The notes beneath the pieces were generated by a model. The model had not been told where the DNA came from, made no database searches, and was given only the letters and a program-made list of their open reading frames with translations. From Nitratiruptor sp. YY09-18 (GTDB taxonomy: Bacteria; Campylobacterota; Campylobacteria; Campylobacterales; Nitratiruptoraceae), in contig NZ_AP023065.1 in the NCBI RefSeq assembly GCF_016593235.1, positions 124,001-188,000 of the forward strand: 64,000 nt of DNA. Direction: 5' to 3'. A program made the translations under genes and the position numbers. Below, piece by piece: positions 47,543 to 57,109 of the stretch; position 1 is the first letter of the stretch, and every line of letters begins with the position of its first letter.

Positions 47543-47914
47543 ATGGCTTTAGAGACACTAACAGCACAAAACTTCAACGACAAAGTTGCATCACACGATA
47601 TTGTGATACTCGATTTTTGGGCACCTTGGTGCGGACCTTGTAAAGAGTTTGGTCCAATTTTTGAAAAAGTTGCACAAAAACATCCAGATATTCTCTTTGG
47701 AAAGATCAATACTGAAGAAGAGAGAGATTTGGCAGCATATTTCAATATCACCTCTATTCCAACTGTTGCAATTTTACGTGAGGGGATAGTGCTTTTCATG
47801 CAGCCAGGACTCTTGCCAGAAGAGGCTTTGGAAGACCTTATCCGTCAAGTTAAAGAGCTTGATATGGATAAAGTACGCGAAGAGATCGCTAAGCAAGAGC
47901 AAAATCCACAATAA
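47543..47914 (+). CDS. Thioredoxin family protein
   Basis: 123 residues from ATG at 47543 with AAAGGAAAACT upstream. The redox site WAPWCGPCKEF and the cis-proline ITSIPTVAIL are intact. A charged tail of about 20 residues follows the thioredoxin fold. Cytoplasmic disulfide reductase by family; the specific partner is unknown. Confidence 0.92.
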   Translation: MALETLTAQNFNDKVASHDIVILDFWAPWCGPCKEFGPIFEKVAQKHPDILFGKINTEEERDLAAYFNITSIPTVAILREGIVLFMQPGLLPEEALEDLIRQVKELDMDKVREEIAKQEQNPQ

Positions 47915-47932
47915 AGAGGCTTTGCCTCTTTA
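47912..47932. terminator. Bidirectional terminator-like hairpin
   Basis: TAAAGAGGC (47912-47920) pairs perfectly with GCCTCTTTA (47924-47932) around a TTT loop, directly at the thioredoxin stop and 10 bases before the end of the convergent gene. Well placed to end both transcripts, although T-runs are short. Confidence 0.6.
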
Positions 47933-47941
47933 CTCGTAATA

Positions 47942-48283
47942 TTATTTACAAGAATCTATGTAGATTGCTGTTGCTTGATTATTTTTACTGCTTCCTTCAT
48001 AAATATATAAAACACCAATTCCTTGATCGATAACAATAGATCTTAATTTTTTATTAGAACAGATACTCTTTTTGAGAATATTCTCTATCTTTTTAAGTTT
48101 AATTTTATCATCATCGACATTTGCAATCATGTCAAACTTTTTTCCCTTATAAATAAACACAGCTGAATTGCCAACTACTCCCCTCAATGTACCATTATGT
48201 AAATTGAGTTTAGTGCTATCATTTGCTAAAGCAGTAGAAAAGGATGCTGCGAAAAATATGAGACTTGTAAGAAGGTTTTTCAT
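47942..48283 (-). CDS. Small secreted protein of unknown function
   Basis: 113 residues with a clear signal peptide (hydrophobic residues 4-19, cleavage near ALAND). The mature part has two cysteines (one in SICSNKK and one two residues from the C-terminus) that could form a disulfide. No family was recognised. It is AT-rich compared with its neighbours and stands alone. Confidence 0.7.
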   Translation of the reverse strand: MKNLLTSLIFFAASFSTALANDSTKLNLHNGTLRGVVGNSAVFIYKGKKFDMIANVDDDKIKLKKIENILKKSICSNKKLRSIVIDQGIGVLYIYEGSSKNNQATAIYIDSCK

Positions 48284-48327
48284 ATATTTCCTTTATAGTT
48301 TTATTGATTATATCTTTTTTGTTGAAT

Positions 48328-49680
48328 TTATATTTTCAAAACTCCCATAAGATTGAGCATCATAAAAATAAGCGCAATTGGCGCTATATAGCGGATGCTA
48401 AACATCCAGATTGCATAGAGTTTACCAGAGAGCTCGCCACTTTTGTGCAAGTGAGCTTGCACTTGTGTCTTTGGAAGTACATATCCCACGAAAATAACTA
48501 TCGCAAATCCACCAAGTGGCAGCAAAATAGAGTCTGTTGTAAATTCTAATATATCAAAAAGAGGCTTACCGCCCATGCTAAAGAGTTTTCCCCAGCTATT
48601 TGTAAATGAGAGCAGCGCTGCAATTCCAACAAGCCAGTAGATAAAGCTAATAACCACAACAGCCTTTGCACGGGTAAAATTGAATCTATCGATGAGATAC
48701 TGTACTACAGGCTCTACCAAGCTAATCGCTGAAGTGATACCTGCAAATGCGAGAGCAAGGAAGAATAATAGAGCAAAAAAGACACCAAGAGATCCAAAAT
48801 TATGCAAGATTGTAGGTAAAGATATAAATACTAATCCAGGACCTTGACCAGGCTGCGCCCCAAACTGGAACAGAAAGCTAAATATCACTAGACCTGCTAC
48901 AAGGGCTATGAGCGTATCCATAAAAGTTACTATAAAAGCAGTCTTTGTAATACTAGTATCTTTTGGCAGTGATGCTGCATAGGTCATGATAGCTCCCATT
49001 CCAAGAGAGAGAGTGAAGAATGAGTGCCCCACAGCACGGATGAAAGCTTCAGAGTTGAGTTTTTCCCATTTTGGCTCGAACATAAAAGCAAATGCCTTAC
49101 TAAAACCATCGAGACTAAAAGCGTATACAAGCAGTCCAAAAAGAATAAGCATAAGTGACGGCATCAAGATGAGGTTGATCTTTTCGATACCACCTTTGAT
49201 ACCCCTATAGACGATGAATCCTACGATAATGACACTCAATGTATGGAAAAAGATTTGAGCTAGAACCTGATCGCCAATGAGGGAATTAAAAGCATTTTTT
49301 GCTTCTTGTGTTGTAGCTGGTAGACCACCGAATATAGCAAAGAGATAGTAGAAAATCCAGCCAATTACTACTGAGTAAAAGGTCATAATAATGATGCCGT
49401 TAAATCCCATAAATCCTGCATACTTCCACCACTTTTTATCAGGAGGAGCAAGTCGTTCAAAGCTTGTGACAGTATCAGCTCTTCCAAGAGCACCTATAAG
49501 CATCTCTGCAATCATTACAGAAAAACCAATAAAAGCAATTGTAATGAGATATATGAGGACAAACGCTCCTCCTCCGTACTCTCCGGTCATATAGGGAAAC
49601 TTCCAGATATTTCCTAAACCAACTGCACTCCCTGCAGCTGCGAGAATAAACCCTATTCGACTAAACCTTTGGACTTTCAA
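48328..49680 (-). CDS. Neurotransmitter:sodium symporter (NSS) family transporter
   Basis: 450 residues with about eleven membrane spans. The N-terminal signature GSAVGLGNIWKFPYM holds the sodium- and substrate-binding unwound helix of LeuT-like transporters. Bacterial members import amino acids with Na+. The substrate cannot be told from sequence. Confidence 0.94.
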   Translation of the reverse strand: MKVQRFSRIGFILAAAGSAVGLGNIWKFPYMTGEYGGGAFVLIYLITIAFIGFSVMIAEMLIGALGRADTVTSFERLAPPDKKWWKYAGFMGFNGIIIMTFYSVVIGWIFYYLFAIFGGLPATTQEAKNAFNSLIGDQVLAQIFFHTLSVIIVGFIVYRGIKGGIEKINLILMPSLMLILFGLLVYAFSLDGFSKAFAFMFEPKWEKLNSEAFIRAVGHSFFTLSLGMGAIMTYAASLPKDTSITKTAFIVTFMDTLIALVAGLVIFSFLFQFGAQPGQGPGLVFISLPTILHNFGSLGVFFALLFFLALAFAGITSAISLVEPVVQYLIDRFNFTRAKAVVVISFIYWLVGIAALLSFTNSWGKLFSMGGKPLFDILEFTTDSILLPLGGFAIVIFVGYVLPKTQVQAHLHKSGELSGKLYAIWMFSIRYIAPIALIFMMLNLMGVLKI

Positions 49681-49703
49681 GATCGCTCCTGTGTTTTTGC
49701 GTT

Positions 49704-49709
49704 ATTATA
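49704..49709 (-). promoter_or_regulatory. -10 element for the NSS transporter gene
   Basis: ATTATA on the plus strand is TATAAT on the minus strand, 23 bases before the transporter start. It lies about 10 bases from the divergent tRNA promoter's -35 box. Confidence 0.45.
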
Positions 49710-49719
49710 GCAACAATTC

Positions 49720-49748
49720 TTGACAAAAAAAATCTTTTTGAATATAAT
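49720..49748 (+). promoter_or_regulatory. Consensus sigma-70-type promoter of the tRNA cluster
   Basis: TTGACA (49720-49725), a 17-base spacer and TATAAT (49743-49748) match the canonical promoter exactly. It ends 14 bases before the first tRNA gene and probably drives all five tRNAs. Confidence 0.85.
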
Positions 49749-49762
49749 TTCAATCCATTTGG

Positions 49763-49840
49763 CGGGGCGTAGCGCAGTCTGGTTAGCGCACCTGGTTTGG
49801 GACCAGGGGGTCGGGGGTTCGAATCCCTCCGCCCCGACCA
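49763..49840 (+). tRNA. tRNA-Pro (anticodon TGG)
   Basis: The acceptor stem CGGGGCG pairs with CGCCCCG, with discriminator A and encoded CCA. The anticodon arm is CCTGG-TTTGGGA-CCAGG. The T-loop reads TTCGAAT. Confidence 0.96.
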
Positions 49841-49859
49841 TGTTCATGATCTCACGTAT

Positions 49860-49937
49860 GGTGGGTGTAGCTCAGGTGGTTAGAGCACCAGATTGTGGCT
49901 CTGGGGGTCGCCGGTTCGAGTCCGGTCATCCACCCCA
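49860..49937 (+). tRNA. tRNA-His (anticodon GTG)
   Basis: The anticodon loop is TTGTGGC. A G lies just before the 7-bp acceptor stem (GTGGGTG/CATCCAC) and can pair with the discriminator C, giving the extra G-1 pair special to tRNA-His. CCA is encoded. Confidence 0.95.
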
Positions 49938-50004
49938 TCACTATTCGAGCCCAACCAGTTAATAAGCATAAAATTTAGATGCTCTAATCTATGGGCCGAA
50001 ATGT

Positions 50005-50081
50005 GCGCCCGTAGCTCAATTGGATAGAGCAACGGACTTCGGATCCGTAGGTTAGAGGTTCGACTCCTCTCGGGCGTGCCA
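50005..50081 (+). tRNA. tRNA-Arg (anticodon TCG)
   Basis: The anticodon arm is ACGGA-CTTCGGA-TCCGT. The acceptor stem GCGCCCG pairs with CGGGCGT, with discriminator G and encoded CCA. Confidence 0.95.
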
Positions 50082-50098
50082 TCTAAACAACTTTTTAT

Positions 50099-50175
50099 GC
50101 GCTCGTAGCTCAACCGGATAGAGCAACGGCCTTCTAAGCCGTAGGTTCCAGGTTCGAGTCCTGGCGGGCGTACCA
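50099..50175 (+). tRNA. tRNA-Arg (anticodon TCT)
   Basis: The anticodon arm is ACGGC-CTTCTAA-GCCGT. The acceptor stem GCGCTCG pairs with CGGGCGT, including two G-T pairs, and CCA is encoded. Similar overall to the preceding tRNA-Arg, suggesting an old duplication. Confidence 0.95.
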
Positions 50176-50179
50176 CTCA

Positions 50180-50264
50180 GCGGGAGTGGCGGAACTGGCA
50201 GACGCGCCAGACTTAGGATCTGGTGCCGCAAGGCGTGGAGGTTCGAGTCCTCTCTCCCGCACCA
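50180..50264 (+). tRNA. tRNA-Leu (anticodon TAG)
   Basis: 85 bases with the long variable arm of class II tRNAs (TGCCGCAAGGCG). The anticodon arm is CCAGA-CTTAGGA-TCTGG, the acceptor stem is GCGGGAG/CTCCCGC, and CCA is encoded. Confidence 0.96.
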
Positions 50265-50303
50265 TCAAGGTAAAACTTGCAAAAGCTTCCTCTAGATCAA
50301 ATT

Positions 50304-50780
50304 ATGATATTTATTGTATTTCTTCTCATTCTCTTTTTAATCATATTTTATCTCAGGCGCAAACCTCCACTCAAGTACAAAGCTGTGCAAAAGATTTTTA
50401 CTCCCAGTGAGCAAAAGTTCTATCACCATCTGCAGCAAGCTGTGGGAGATGAGTTTTATATCTTTGCAAAAGTGCGTGCAGCTGATGTATTGCTTCCAGT
50501 AAATGCAAAAGATAGAAGTAGATGGCAAAGCGCTTTTAACAAAATTGCCTGTAAACATTTTGACTATGTACTCTGTGATGCGGAGCTTTCGATTGTGGGA
50601 GCTATTGAGCTCGATGATGCAAGTCACAGGAGAGCAGATAGAGTCCAAAGAGATGCATTTATCGAGTGGGCTTGCAAGAGCGCAGGCGTCCCACTCATTC
50701 GCATCAAAACTGCCAAGAAATATGATATCAAAGAGCTGCGTGCAACGATTCTTTGCCAATGTAAGGTATCAAAAGCTTAG
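50304..50780 (+). CDS. DUF2726 domain protein with N-terminal membrane anchor
   Basis: 158 residues from ATG at 50304; a TTG at 50277 would begin only 12 bases after the tRNA. One membrane span at the N-terminus (MIFIVFLLILFLIIFYL) is followed by the DUF2726 core: FDYVLCDAELSIVGAIELDD and AGVPLIRI, which resembles a restriction-endonuclease-like fold. Function unknown. The end overlaps the convergent FAD enzyme gene by 53 bases. Confidence 0.8.
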   Translation: MIFIVFLLILFLIIFYLRRKPPLKYKAVQKIFTPSEQKFYHHLQQAVGDEFYIFAKVRAADVLLPVNAKDRSRWQSAFNKIACKHFDYVLCDAELSIVGAIELDDASHRRADRVQRDAFIEWACKSAGVPLIRIKTAKKYDIKELRATILCQCKVSKA

Positions 50781-52155
50781 CCATTTGGTGTGGATAGCCT
50801 CTTTTTTGGGCAATCTCTTGCGCAAGACTATCTATCGATTTTTCATCCAGTAACTCCCCTTCAATACGTATACCTTGAGCAGTAGAGGGGAGTGCTTGGA
50901 GTTTGATGAGTTTGCCTATAATCGCATCTGCCATTGTAAAGATAGAAGAGACTTTGACAATTTCACAGCGCACGTATCTATCACCTTCGAAGGATACTTC
51001 AGCTGTACGTAGGCTCAAATCACTTCCTGGGACTTGCTGTGCTCCAAAGAGTGGAGTAGTTGTGGGCTTAGCCTGTGCAAATGGTGGAATATAGCGGCCT
51101 ACATACCAAATAGCCTTTTTCGTGCGTTTTAGCGCGAGTTTTGGATCGAAGCCTTTTTCGATAAATTCGATATATTTTTGTGAGAGTTTTGGCTGGCTTG
51201 ATGGTGGCTCACTCTTTGCTACTCCGTCTTCAAAGAGAGTGATATCTTTACGCATACCGTGGAGTTGATAGTATCCAGCTGGATAGGGGGTAAATTGTGC
51301 CATGCCATTCTCAGTACCTCGAATACCATGGAAGATCATCTCCGGATAGGGATAATTACTATGATATTTTGCAATGTATGCAGCTTTGAATTCGACTAGA
51401 CGCTCTCTAAAATACCCCAAAAAGTCATCAATTATTCCACTCTCAAAGCCTGCAGCATTGATAAGAAAATCAAACTGCTCCTCTTTTGTTTCATTATTAT
51501 TTTTGGATATAACGATAAAGCCATCACCACTTTTCTTTACATTTACTACAGAAGTTTCATATCTTACGTCAGCTTCTTGTAAAAGAAGCTCGGCAATAGC
51601 ACTGAGACGAAATATATTGATACCATACTCTTGCACTAAAATGATAGGGAATTTGAGTCTATCGATATCTACTTCATTGGCAAAAGGGATGAGCCACTCT
51701 TGTGGCGTCAATGGCGCTTTTTTGGGAGTTTTACCTCGCAAAGAGAGGATTTCATCTTTTGAAAAAGTCATAAAATACTCTTGCGGATCTCCTAGCACCC
51801 TGTTTGCAGGATCTTTATCGATAAGCTCTTTGTAGTAAATAGCTAATTTTTTGGTTCGTTGTATAAGCTCATATATATCGATAGGAATATGCTTTGGGAC
51901 TGTGAGGAGTGTAGGGCGCTTCTCTATTGCTTGGGGATAGAAGCGCAAAAACTCAATTGATTCTTTCAAGAGCTGTTTGCGTTGGGCATCGTTAATATCG
52001 GGATAGAGATTCCCTCCTGCATGGAGATGGCAGGCCGGAGGTCCAGCTATGAGCGCAGATTTTTTTTCAAAGAGTGTTGGCTCTAGACCAAGTTTATGCA
52101 AGTTTATCGCAACACTTGCTCCAGCGACTCCACCACCAATGATCGCTATTTTCAT
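50728..52155 (-). CDS. FAD-dependent oxidoreductase of unknown substrate
   Basis: 475 residues. The N-terminal FAD motif is IIGGGVAGASVAINL, followed by LFEKK. A distinctive loop GPPACHLHAGGNLYP (about 38-52) probably contributes to the active site. The fold class is DAO/glucose-inhibited-like, and I cannot name the substrate. It has no membrane span. Its start overlaps the gph stop by 4 bases (ATGA), so it is co-transcribed with the phosphatase gene. Confidence 0.75.
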   Translation of the reverse strand: MKIAIIGGGVAGASVAINLHKLGLEPTLFEKKSALIAGPPACHLHAGGNLYPDINDAQRKQLLKESIEFLRFYPQAIEKRPTLLTVPKHIPIDIYELIQRTKKLAIYYKELIDKDPANRVLGDPQEYFMTFSKDEILSLRGKTPKKAPLTPQEWLIPFANEVDIDRLKFPIILVQEYGINIFRLSAIAELLLQEADVRYETSVVNVKKSGDGFIVISKNNNETKEEQFDFLINAAGFESGIIDDFLGYFRERLVEFKAAYIAKYHSNYPYPEMIFHGIRGTENGMAQFTPYPAGYYQLHGMRKDITLFEDGVAKSEPPSSQPKLSQKYIEFIEKGFDPKLALKRTKKAIWYVGRYIPPFAQAKPTTTPLFGAQQVPGSDLSLRTAEVSFEGDRYVRCEIVKVSSIFTMADAIIGKLIKLQALPSTAQGIRIEGELLDEKSIDSLAQEIAQKRGYPHQMAKLLIPYIGKESLHAAL

Positions 52156-52796
52156 AGAAACTCCATGAGAATTTGTAATGATGTGATTTTTGGCGTATCA
52201 AATTTATCGATATCTTGGTCATATCCATATGAAACAAGTACTACAGGCACATTTGCTTCTTTGGCTGCGAAATAGTCACTTGCTGAATCACCTACCATGA
52301 GAGCTTCGTTACTCTTGATGTCAAATCTTTCTAAAGCATGCAATAAGGGCATAGCAGATGGCTTTTTTTGGGGGAGACTATCTCCTCCAAGAACCAATGA
52401 GAAGTGATCAAGCCCAAAATGATTGAGGATCGGCTCAACAAATACAGATGGTTTGTTGGTAATAAGGGCTAGCTTGTAGTTTTTTCGCAGAGAATCTAAC
52501 ACCTCTTTTGCATGTGGGTAGAGGGAGGTTTTGTTAGTGAGATTTTGGCTGTAGTACTCCATGAAAATATCAAGAGCTTTGTGAAAAAAATTCTCATCTA
52601 AATCTATGATCTCTTTAGACCCACTGAGCCCTCGCTTGACAAGCATTGAAGCCCCACCTCCGATCCAGTTGCGAATCGTATCAAGCGAGTAAGTGGGGAG
52701 TCCGAGACTATCAAGCGTAAAATTGAGCGCATCTGCAAGATCAGGTGCACTATCTATAAGTGTTCCATCAAGATCAAAAAATATAGCTCTTTTCAT
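52152..52796 (-). CDS. gph: Phosphoglycolate phosphatase-like HAD hydrolase
   Basis: 214 residues from ATG at 52796, preceded by AAAGGATGG; an ATG at 52802 has no room for a ribosome site. HAD motifs: FDLDGTLID (nucleophile Asp), TNKPS, and GDSASDYFAAKEA. It removes phosphate from 2-phosphoglycolate formed during DNA repair or by oxygenase side reactions. Other small phosphate esters cannot be excluded. Confidence 0.88.
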   Translation of the reverse strand: MKRAIFFDLDGTLIDSAPDLADALNFTLDSLGLPTYSLDTIRNWIGGGASMLVKRGLSGSKEIIDLDENFFHKALDIFMEYYSQNLTNKTSLYPHAKEVLDSLRKNYKLALITNKPSVFVEPILNHFGLDHFSLVLGGDSLPQKKPSAMPLLHALERFDIKSNEALMVGDSASDYFAAKEANVPVVLVSYGYDQDIDKFDTPKITSLQILMEFL

Positions 52797-52850
52797 TCCC
52801 ATCCTTTTGGCGCAATTGTATGTATTTGTTCTGATTTTTAGCTAAAAAAA

Positions 52851-55442
52851 CTATTTAGTATTTTGATAATAGATATGCACACCACTCTTTGAAGGTCCAA
52901 AGATCGCTTCAGATTCAAAGTGGTTGTTGATGCGGTAGCGGATGATAAGTGTAGAGATCTCATCGTTTTTATAAAGAATCGTGATCTTATCACTGATACG
53001 TTTGCCAATCTCAAACCCAACTCTACCATTTTGTGTTACAAGGGAGAGTTTATCAAGCTTTATACCAAAATTTTCCAAAAGATCTTTGACAAAGAAATTA
53101 GAAAGTAGCGATCCAAGTCTACTGCCTCCTAGGAGCTTGCTTATTGCACCTTGGCTTCCAGATCCAAAGGCTATCATAGAGAGGATCTGATTTTGCGGCA
53201 GATATGGATCACTATCAAACTGCACAATTGGATTTTCCACATCTCCCATGATATCGATGAAGATTGTATAACGATCTCTTCTTGTCTTGCCATGAATTTC
53301 GAGCAGCGGATTTGTAGGAGGGCCATAGAAGCTCACTGTTGAAGGCATAAAGGAGATATCTCCGCCACTAAGTTTATAGTTTCCACGAATTATTTGGACA
53401 ACTCCAAGCAGCTGGAGAGGTTTTTGATACTCTTTGTAGATTGTTACATCAGGCTTGAAGAGCACATAGAGGTCTGGAATTTTGTAGATGATTGGATTTT
53501 TTGCTGTGATGTGAATATCGAGAGCAACTTTATCTTTAATAAAAGTATTTTGCTTTACCTCTTTATCGACAATGATGATATCTTTGTCTTCTACAGTATG
53601 AAATTTTTTAGGCTGATAGGTGATGTAGCCGTTTTTGAGTTTTAGATCCCCTTCAATATCTACAAGACCTTTTTGCATCAAAGCTCGTAGTGAAAGTTGA
53701 ACTCTTGCTTTCCCCTCAGATGATGAATAGGTGTAGTCTGGGCTAGAAATTGCTAGCTTGGCATCGAGCCTGCTTGGATCTATCCATCCAGTAATTTTGA
53801 TGCTATCTTCAAACCATAGCGGTGCTAAGCGGATCTTGTCATCTATGTAGATATACGAAGGTTTTGTAGCATAGAATCCGTGATGATTGTAGACAAAAGA
53901 GTAGTAGTCTATGATTACTTTTTGCATTGATCCATGCATATCTATTTGCAAAAATTCAAATGGATTGAGTTTTTTACTTTTGATACTTTGCACTTGGATA
54001 TGGAGGGTAAAATGTTTAGCTTTTGTATCATAACTTCCATGAGCTACACACTCTGCATCAAGATTATTGAGTGAGATGGGATAGAGATTTTTCATTGCAT
54101 CGATAAAGTGTTTGAGAGATTTGATGGATGCATCGAGCGTGAGAGTCTGTCGCTCTTTTTTGATAGTAATAGTTGCATTTGCTATCTTGATACTTCCGGT
54201 AAGATTTTTATAGAGATCTATCGAGCCAAGATTCGTGACTATGTGAGTCTTTTGGGATGTCGTTATGAAGCGAATAGGATTGAGAGCTGGGAGGTTGAAA
54301 TCTTTGTATTTGCGAAGGAATTTGAGATCTCCTTCGACTTTATTCTTTTCTAATTTTGCAGCAAGTTTGAAATAGTTTGACTGAGTATGGAGAGCAACTC
54401 TATGTATATTTCCTTGTGCTTGCAGCATCAGCCATCCATCTTGTGGGAGAGTTTCATTGAGTTCATGCATAGCGATTTTGGAGGTTTGAAGAGTGAAATC
54501 TCTAAAATCTTTGAGCACCAGTTTTGCATCAAAGAGTGGTGAAGAGATATTTGACTCTACTCTATGAAGATCTCCTCTACCTGTCAAAGAGAGCTTTTGA
54601 TATACTTTTTGCGTAAGAGGAATTGGCAAAGCAGGATTGGTGACATTGGCTTCAAAGGTGTAGGAGAGTTCTTTATTATAGAACACTTTTGCCACAACGT
54701 TAGCTTTTGTTTTTTGCCATAATAGCGGAGCTTTGATAGTTGCATGGAGTTTTTTGTAATCATAAAATCCTTCTATGATACCTCTTGATATTAACAGTTG
54801 TTCATATTTGATAGTACGTGGTTTGAGAGTAAAATTAATACCTTTTTGTGTAAGAGATAGAGAGAAGGGGATAGGTTGCAATTGCAAATGAGGGTTAAAC
54901 TTTTTAAGTTGCAGTTTTCCTGCGAGCCTCAAACGATTGTTGCTATATTTTCCTTTTGCGACTACTTTGCCAAGCTTAGGACTTTGCGCAATGAGCTTAT
55001 CTATAAAGCCACTCTCTTGTGTAATTTTTGAAGCTTGCAGTTTGAAGCGATACTCTTTAAATGTTGCATCTGCAATGAGTTTATTGATCTGCCATGAAAA
55101 GTCCAAACCTTTTTTGCTCTTTTTTTGTTTGGGTGGCTTAATTTTTGTAATGCTCTCTATATCAAGCCCTTCGATGATGGCTTTTTTGATGATGAGCTTT
55201 TTATGCAGCAGTGGCAAGATGCGGTAGTTGATCACTACTCTTTTGGCAACGGGGAGGTTTTGGTAGCGGATATTGTCTAGCTCTATTGTAAAAGGAGAGC
55301 GAAGATGCCACGAGAGGGTGACTCCTTGCTGCTGTAAAAATTCATCTAAAAGATGAGAAAAGGTATGCCAGCGGCTCTCGGCAAAAAAAAGTACAAGAGT
55401 TATGACGAGCAAAAATTCGACAATTCTGGCTAGCCACCTCAA
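52851..55442 (-). CDS. tamB: TamB-like outer-membrane biogenesis protein
   Basis: 863 residues, shorter than the 1,259 of E. coli TamB. A single N-terminal membrane span (about residues 8-20) is followed by a long beta-helical region and the C-terminal DUF490/TamB domain (GVVQIIRGNYKLSGGDI, then NPLLEIHGKTRRD and SMIAFGSGSQGA). TamB-type proteins span the periplasm and move lipid or outer-membrane proteins. It overlaps the TamA-like gene by 4 bases. Confidence 0.9.
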   Translation of the reverse strand: MRWLARIVEFLLVITLVLFFAESRWHTFSHLLDEFLQQQGVTLSWHLRSPFTIELDNIRYQNLPVAKRVVINYRILPLLHKKLIIKKAIIEGLDIESITKIKPPKQKKSKKGLDFSWQINKLIADATFKEYRFKLQASKITQESGFIDKLIAQSPKLGKVVAKGKYSNNRLRLAGKLQLKKFNPHLQLQPIPFSLSLTQKGINFTLKPRTIKYEQLLISRGIIEGFYDYKKLHATIKAPLLWQKTKANVVAKVFYNKELSYTFEANVTNPALPIPLTQKVYQKLSLTGRGDLHRVESNISSPLFDAKLVLKDFRDFTLQTSKIAMHELNETLPQDGWLMLQAQGNIHRVALHTQSNYFKLAAKLEKNKVEGDLKFLRKYKDFNLPALNPIRFITTSQKTHIVTNLGSIDLYKNLTGSIKIANATITIKKERQTLTLDASIKSLKHFIDAMKNLYPISLNNLDAECVAHGSYDTKAKHFTLHIQVQSIKSKKLNPFEFLQIDMHGSMQKVIIDYYSFVYNHHGFYATKPSYIYIDDKIRLAPLWFEDSIKITGWIDPSRLDAKLAISSPDYTYSSSEGKARVQLSLRALMQKGLVDIEGDLKLKNGYITYQPKKFHTVEDKDIIIVDKEVKQNTFIKDKVALDIHITAKNPIIYKIPDLYVLFKPDVTIYKEYQKPLQLLGVVQIIRGNYKLSGGDISFMPSTVSFYGPPTNPLLEIHGKTRRDRYTIFIDIMGDVENPIVQFDSDPYLPQNQILSMIAFGSGSQGAISKLLGGSRLGSLLSNFFVKDLLENFGIKLDKLSLVTQNGRVGFEIGKRISDKITILYKNDEISTLIIRYRINNHFESEAIFGPSKSGVHIYYQNTK

Positions 55443-57109
55443 AAGTTTGCTCCAATAGAGAGTAATAGTTGACTTTGAGAGAAGTTGTTAGGATCGATAC
55501 CAAAATAAGCACTTATAGTACCTACTGGACTTGGATAGAGTATACCAACTCCTACACCATCTACATAGTTTGTAAGGTTATAGTTTTTGGCTAAATAAGT
55601 GCGATCCCAAAAAAGAGCCCCGTAGAGATTTTTGAATGGGAATCTATATTCTAGTGTAGTAGCTAGAAGCGATTTGCCACCGATCTGGCACCTACTATCA
55701 AGAGCATAAAGAGAGCGATAGGCATTAGCACGGTTGGTATCTGCTCCGCCTGCTATGAAAAATTTGCTTGGTGGTAGACCACTACTCGTGCTTATAAATC
55801 CAACATGCGCTTTGGCAAAAAGAATATTTTCTCCAATTGGATAAAAGAGGCCAAGCTCTGATTCGCTTTTGATGTAGCTTGCATCAGAGAGAGGATTTTT
55901 TGAAGCTTCAGCTTTGAGCAAGAGATAGTACCCGTGCCGTGGGAAGATTTTGGAGTCGCGCTTGTCGTAAAGCAACTCGATATAGGGATAGATAAGTCTG
56001 TAGTGGCCACTTTCTATACAGTTTTGGGTATCGCTGATTTTATAGCGGTATGCTGCGAAACCAACTTTGAAAGATCTCTTGTAGCTCTCAAACAAAAATG
56101 CATGATCTATGTAGTAGCTTCGGGAAGTAAAACTATCATATTTATCATAGTTATAGCCAACTTTATCTCTCATATCTGCATAGATATCTAAGATTTTAAA
56201 ACTTGGTGTAAAGAGTTTGACTTCAGCTATGCGCTCAATCTTTGAGTAGCGAAGCGTAAGGCCAATTTGATGCGCATGGAAATTGAGGTTGCGATATGAA
56301 AGCGAAGCGATAGCTCCCTGGTCTGTCTCATACCCAAGACCTGCGCGGTATACATGGTGCTTGCGCCGCTCTTTGAGAAAGGTTTCTATAAAGACACGGT
56401 TGTTGAGCTTTTTTGAGTAATCAAATCGCACTGCATCAAAAAATTCAAGAGAGTAGAGCCTCTTGTAGCTCTCATCAATCTTGGTGAGGTTAAACTCTTC
56501 GTGCGGTTTTATGTAGAGGTGAGAGAAGATGACCTTTTTGGGAATTGTCTGCAATCCTTTGATTGTAATATCTCCAATATAGCATTTTTTCCCTTTATCA
56601 AGATAGATAGCGATATATGCTACATGGCTCTTTTGGTAGACATAGGCTTTGGGGTTGAAATCATAGCTGCAGTAACCTGCTCGAAGGAGTTTATCATGCA
56701 CCTGCTTTTTTAAATCTATAAATTTTGTAGCCACAAAGCGCTCACCCTTTTTGAAAGGAATTTGTAATGGAAAATTGGAAGTGAGTGTAATATCAGCAAT
56801 TTTTACAGGCTTGTTTTCTGTAATTTTAAAAATAGCCATATCTTTTTGCAAATAGACCTCAATTTTTGCATCGAGGAATCCTTGCTCTTGGTAAAAGAGC
56901 AGGAGCTCATCTTGGAGTGAGGGCAGGAGTTTCTCATCTACTTTGGGTTTGAATTTTTTATGCAAAACTTTTTGCCAAAGAGATGGCTCAAATCCTAGCT
57001 CTTCGTAGAGCCTCTCTTTACTAAAGCTCTTGTTTCCCAAAAAATCTATATAGTAGCTTGCTCCAAAAGCATAGAGACAAAAAAGAAGTAAAATCATTAA
57101 TCGTCGCAT
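55439..57109 (-). CDS. tamA: TamA/BamA-family outer membrane protein
   Basis: 556 residues with a signal peptide (MRRLMILLLFCLYAFGA), POTRA-like repeats (about 20-270; for example GDITIKGLQTIPKKVIF) and a 16-strand-type barrel ending in an aromatic residue (SIGANF). Paired with TamB it forms the TAM complex. The start may be at M1 or M5. A perfect TATAAT on this strand ends 6 bases before the ATG, so the mRNA may be leaderless. Confidence 0.9.
   Translation of the reverse strand: MRRLMILLLFCLYAFGASYYIDFLGNKSFSKERLYEELGFEPSLWQKVLHKKFKPKVDEKLLPSLQDELLLFYQEQGFLDAKIEVYLQKDMAIFKITENKPVKIADITLTSNFPLQIPFKKGERFVATKFIDLKKQVHDKLLRAGYCSYDFNPKAYVYQKSHVAYIAIYLDKGKKCYIGDITIKGLQTIPKKVIFSHLYIKPHEEFNLTKIDESYKRLYSLEFFDAVRFDYSKKLNNRVFIETFLKERRKHHVYRAGLGYETDQGAIASLSYRNLNFHAHQIGLTLRYSKIERIAEVKLFTPSFKILDIYADMRDKVGYNYDKYDSFTSRSYYIDHAFLFESYKRSFKVGFAAYRYKISDTQNCIESGHYRLIYPYIELLYDKRDSKIFPRHGYYLLLKAEASKNPLSDASYIKSESELGLFYPIGENILFAKAHVGFISTSSGLPPSKFFIAGGADTNRANAYRSLYALDSRCQIGGKSLLATTLEYRFPFKNLYGALFWDRTYLAKNYNLTNYVDGVGVGILYPSPVGTISAYFGIDPNNFSQSQLLLSIGANF

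Noticed and set aside
49763..50304. Integration site of a mobile element at the tRNA-Leu gene
   Set aside because: No integrase, no repeat of the tRNA 3' end downstream, and the following genes look like ordinary chromosomal genes.
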